Source of the DNA: Nocardia asteroides
GTDB lineage: Bacteria; Actinomycetota; Actinomycetes; Mycobacteriales; Mycobacteriaceae
DNA: 64,000 nucleotides
Assembly (NCBI RefSeq): GCF_021183625.1
Contig: NZ_CP089214.1
Span: forward strand, 1,488,001 to 1,552,000
Direction of reading: 5' to 3'
Under the pieces are notes generated by a model, which saw nothing but the letters and a program-made list of their open reading frames with translations, was not told the origin of the DNA and ran no database searches. Numbering within the stretch: the first letter of the stretch is position 1; each line of letters opens with the position of its first letter. The position numbers were made by a program, and so were the translations under genes. Positions 62,868 through 64,000 of this stretch are shown one piece after another.

Positions 62868-64000
62868 ATGCACCGAGCCAAGATCCTGCTCGCGACCCTG
62901 GTCATCGCGATCTTGACCACGCCCGGCGTGGTCTCGGCGCAACCCGATTTCCCCACCCAGCTCAGAGAGTTCCTCGACGTCGGAACGGTATCCGTCCCCC
63001 GTGCGGAGTGTGGCCCAGACGATCTTCCGGAACCCGGCCTGCAGGGCGACGTCCCGGCCCAGGACCGGGACTCCGGGCGCAGCACCCTCGGCTACCGCTG
63101 CCACATGTCCCTGGCGGGCAGCTGGGCGGGCCGCGGCGCGGGCATCACCTCGACCAGCTTCGAGCACTGCGCCTACCTGGGCAGCTTCTTCCCCGGCGCG
63201 CTGCTCGGCGAGACCAGGGGCGTGCAGGTGCTCGACGTCTCCGACCCGGCGAACCCGCGCCCGACGGTCACGCTCACCGAACCGGCCATGATGGCGGGCA
63301 CCTGGGAGTCGCTGAAGGTGAACGTCGAGCGGAAACTGCTGGTGGGCACCGGTGTACCGCTGCTGATCGGCGCGGGCTTCCTCTCGGTCTACGACATCTC
63401 GGACTGCGCGCACCCGCGGCTGCTCAACCCCGGCCCCGGCACCGATCCACTGCAACCACTGCCGATCACCACGCACGAGGGCGGGTTCTCGCCGGACGGC
63501 AACACCTACTGGTCGTCGGGGATCGTGCCCGGCCTGCTCAGCGCCGTCGACCTGACCGACCCGACCCGACCGCGGGTGATCTGGCAGGGCGTCGCCGGAA
63601 TGGAGGCGCACGGCTTGGGCGTCAGCCCGGACGGTAACCGGCTCTACCTCTCCGCGCTCGGTGGTTTCACCGTGCTCGACGTCTCCGCGATCCAGCGGCG
63701 CGACCCGAATCCGCAGGTCCCGCACCTGGGCCGGGTGTTCTGGACCGACGGCTGGGCCACCCAGCACAGCATCCCGGTGACCTACGACGATCACCCGTAC
63801 CTGTTCACGGTGGACGAGGGCGGCTCCGGCGGGGTCAAGCTCGTCGATGTCGCCGACGCCGCCGCGCCGGACGTGGTCGGCAAGATCAAGCTGGAGATCA
63901 ACCTGCCGCAGCACCTGGACAGCAATATCGGGTCGTCCATGGGCGGTTCGGTCTTCGCGTACGAGTCGCACTACTGCACCGCCGACCGGCCGGCGAATCC
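62868..64000 (+). CDS. Secreted LVIVD-repeat (beta-propeller) protein, 3' end cut by the window
   Basis: ATG 62868 follows AAAGGGG; the frame stays open to the window edge (377 codons seen). Signal peptide MHRAKILLATLVIAILTTPG with cleavage near VSAQ. Repeats of the LVIVD type recur: GVQVLDVSDPANPRP, FLSVYDISDCAHPRL, LSAVDLTDPTRPRV, FTVLDVSAIQRRD, VKLVDVADAAAPDV. Several Cys suggest disulfides outside the cell. Probably an extracellular propeller for binding, no catalytic motif seen. Confidence 0.8.
   Translation, partial: MHRAKILLATLVIAILTTPGVVSAQPDFPTQLREFLDVGTVSVPRAECGPDDLPEPGLQGDVPAQDRDSGRSTLGYRCHMSLAGSWAGRGAGITSTSFEHCAYLGSFFPGALLGETRGVQVLDVSDPANPRPTVTLTEPAMMAGTWESLKVNVERKLLVGTGVPLLIGAGFLSVYDISDCAHPRLLNPGPGTDPLQPLPITTHEGGFSPDGNTYWSSGIVPGLLSAVDLTDPTRPRVIWQGVAGMEAHGLGVSPDGNRLYLSALGGFTVLDVSAIQRRDPNPQVPHLGRVFWTDGWATQHSIPVTYDDHPYLFTVDEGGSGGVKLVDVADAAAPDVVGKIKLEINLPQHLDSNIGSSMGGSVFAYESHYCTADRPAN

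Noticed and set aside
62721..63971. 416-codon minus-strand frame at the right end
   Set aside because: It is the antisense shadow of the LVIVD gene, which has a signal peptide, a ribosome site and clear repeats on the plus strand.

Overview
The window is high-GC actinobacterial DNA, most likely Nocardia or a close mycolic-acid relative. Three things point there: the gene content (RecBCD, a UreE-less urease, a type II NADH dehydrogenase, GuaB1, paired CNNM proteins, IdeR-like iron boxes), the frequent GTG starts with 4-base GTGA/ATGA overlaps, and the similarity of gene order to mycobacteria. The assignment rests on sequence features recalled from memory; no database search was run.

Layout: 0-6.8 kb holds the end of a cation/proton antiporter, a divergent FolD paralog, a secreted YdcF-like protein, a PrmC-like methyltransferase, and an SDR plus succinate-semialdehyde dehydrogenase operon with a divergent TetR regulator. 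6.8-15.4 kb is a complete recC-recB-recD operon (minus strand). 15.6-19.4 kb carries a secreted beta-lactamase-fold protein, ndh and a secreted Pro/Ala/Gly-rich protein. 19.6-21.7 kb is ureF-ureG-ureD. 21.7-28.8 kb is an accessory block: DUF4254-like protein, HTH-TPR regulator, 2H phosphoesterase, an MFS exporter with an exact internal duplication plus its TetR regulator, a quinone reductase and an O-methyltransferase. 28.8-31.6 kb is ureA-ureB-ureC and a hotdog thioesterase.

At 31.7 kb an iron-box promoter sits in front of about 100 nt that end in a strong hairpin, a candidate iron-responsive sRNA. 31.8-39.2 kb is a six-gene flavin monooxygenase/acyl-CoA dehydrogenase/aldo-keto reductase operon that ends in a 33-codon ORF. 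A LysR regulator, a four-gene Dpp/Opp-type ABC importer and a nitroreductase-fold enzyme follow (to 46.6 kb); together they look like an organosulfur or related heteroatom scavenging island. 46.8-50.7 kb is a siderophore permease/ATPase operon facing an FhuF-like gene across an IdeR-like box. 50.8-52.2 kb is BlaI/BlaR-type. Then come a DEAD-box helicase, a DMT transporter, guaB1, two CNNM genes and a putative glycosylase (to 60.3 kb). 60.3-62.6 kb is a type VII secretion toxin/immunity operon, and the window ends inside a secreted LVIVD-type propeller gene.

The block ndh - ureDGF - ureCBA - thioesterase - iron box - blaI/blaR - guaB1 - CNNM pair is the mycobacterial Rv1854c-Rv1841c order in conserved relative orientation. 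Here it is opened in at least two places by accessory DNA (about 7 kb inside the urease genes, about 19 kb between the iron box and blaI). The most interesting items are the iron-box sRNA candidate, the toxin/immunity operon, the recent 186-bp duplication in the exporter, the FolD paralog lacking its catalytic lysine, and the flavin-monooxygenase operon with its small coupled ORF.
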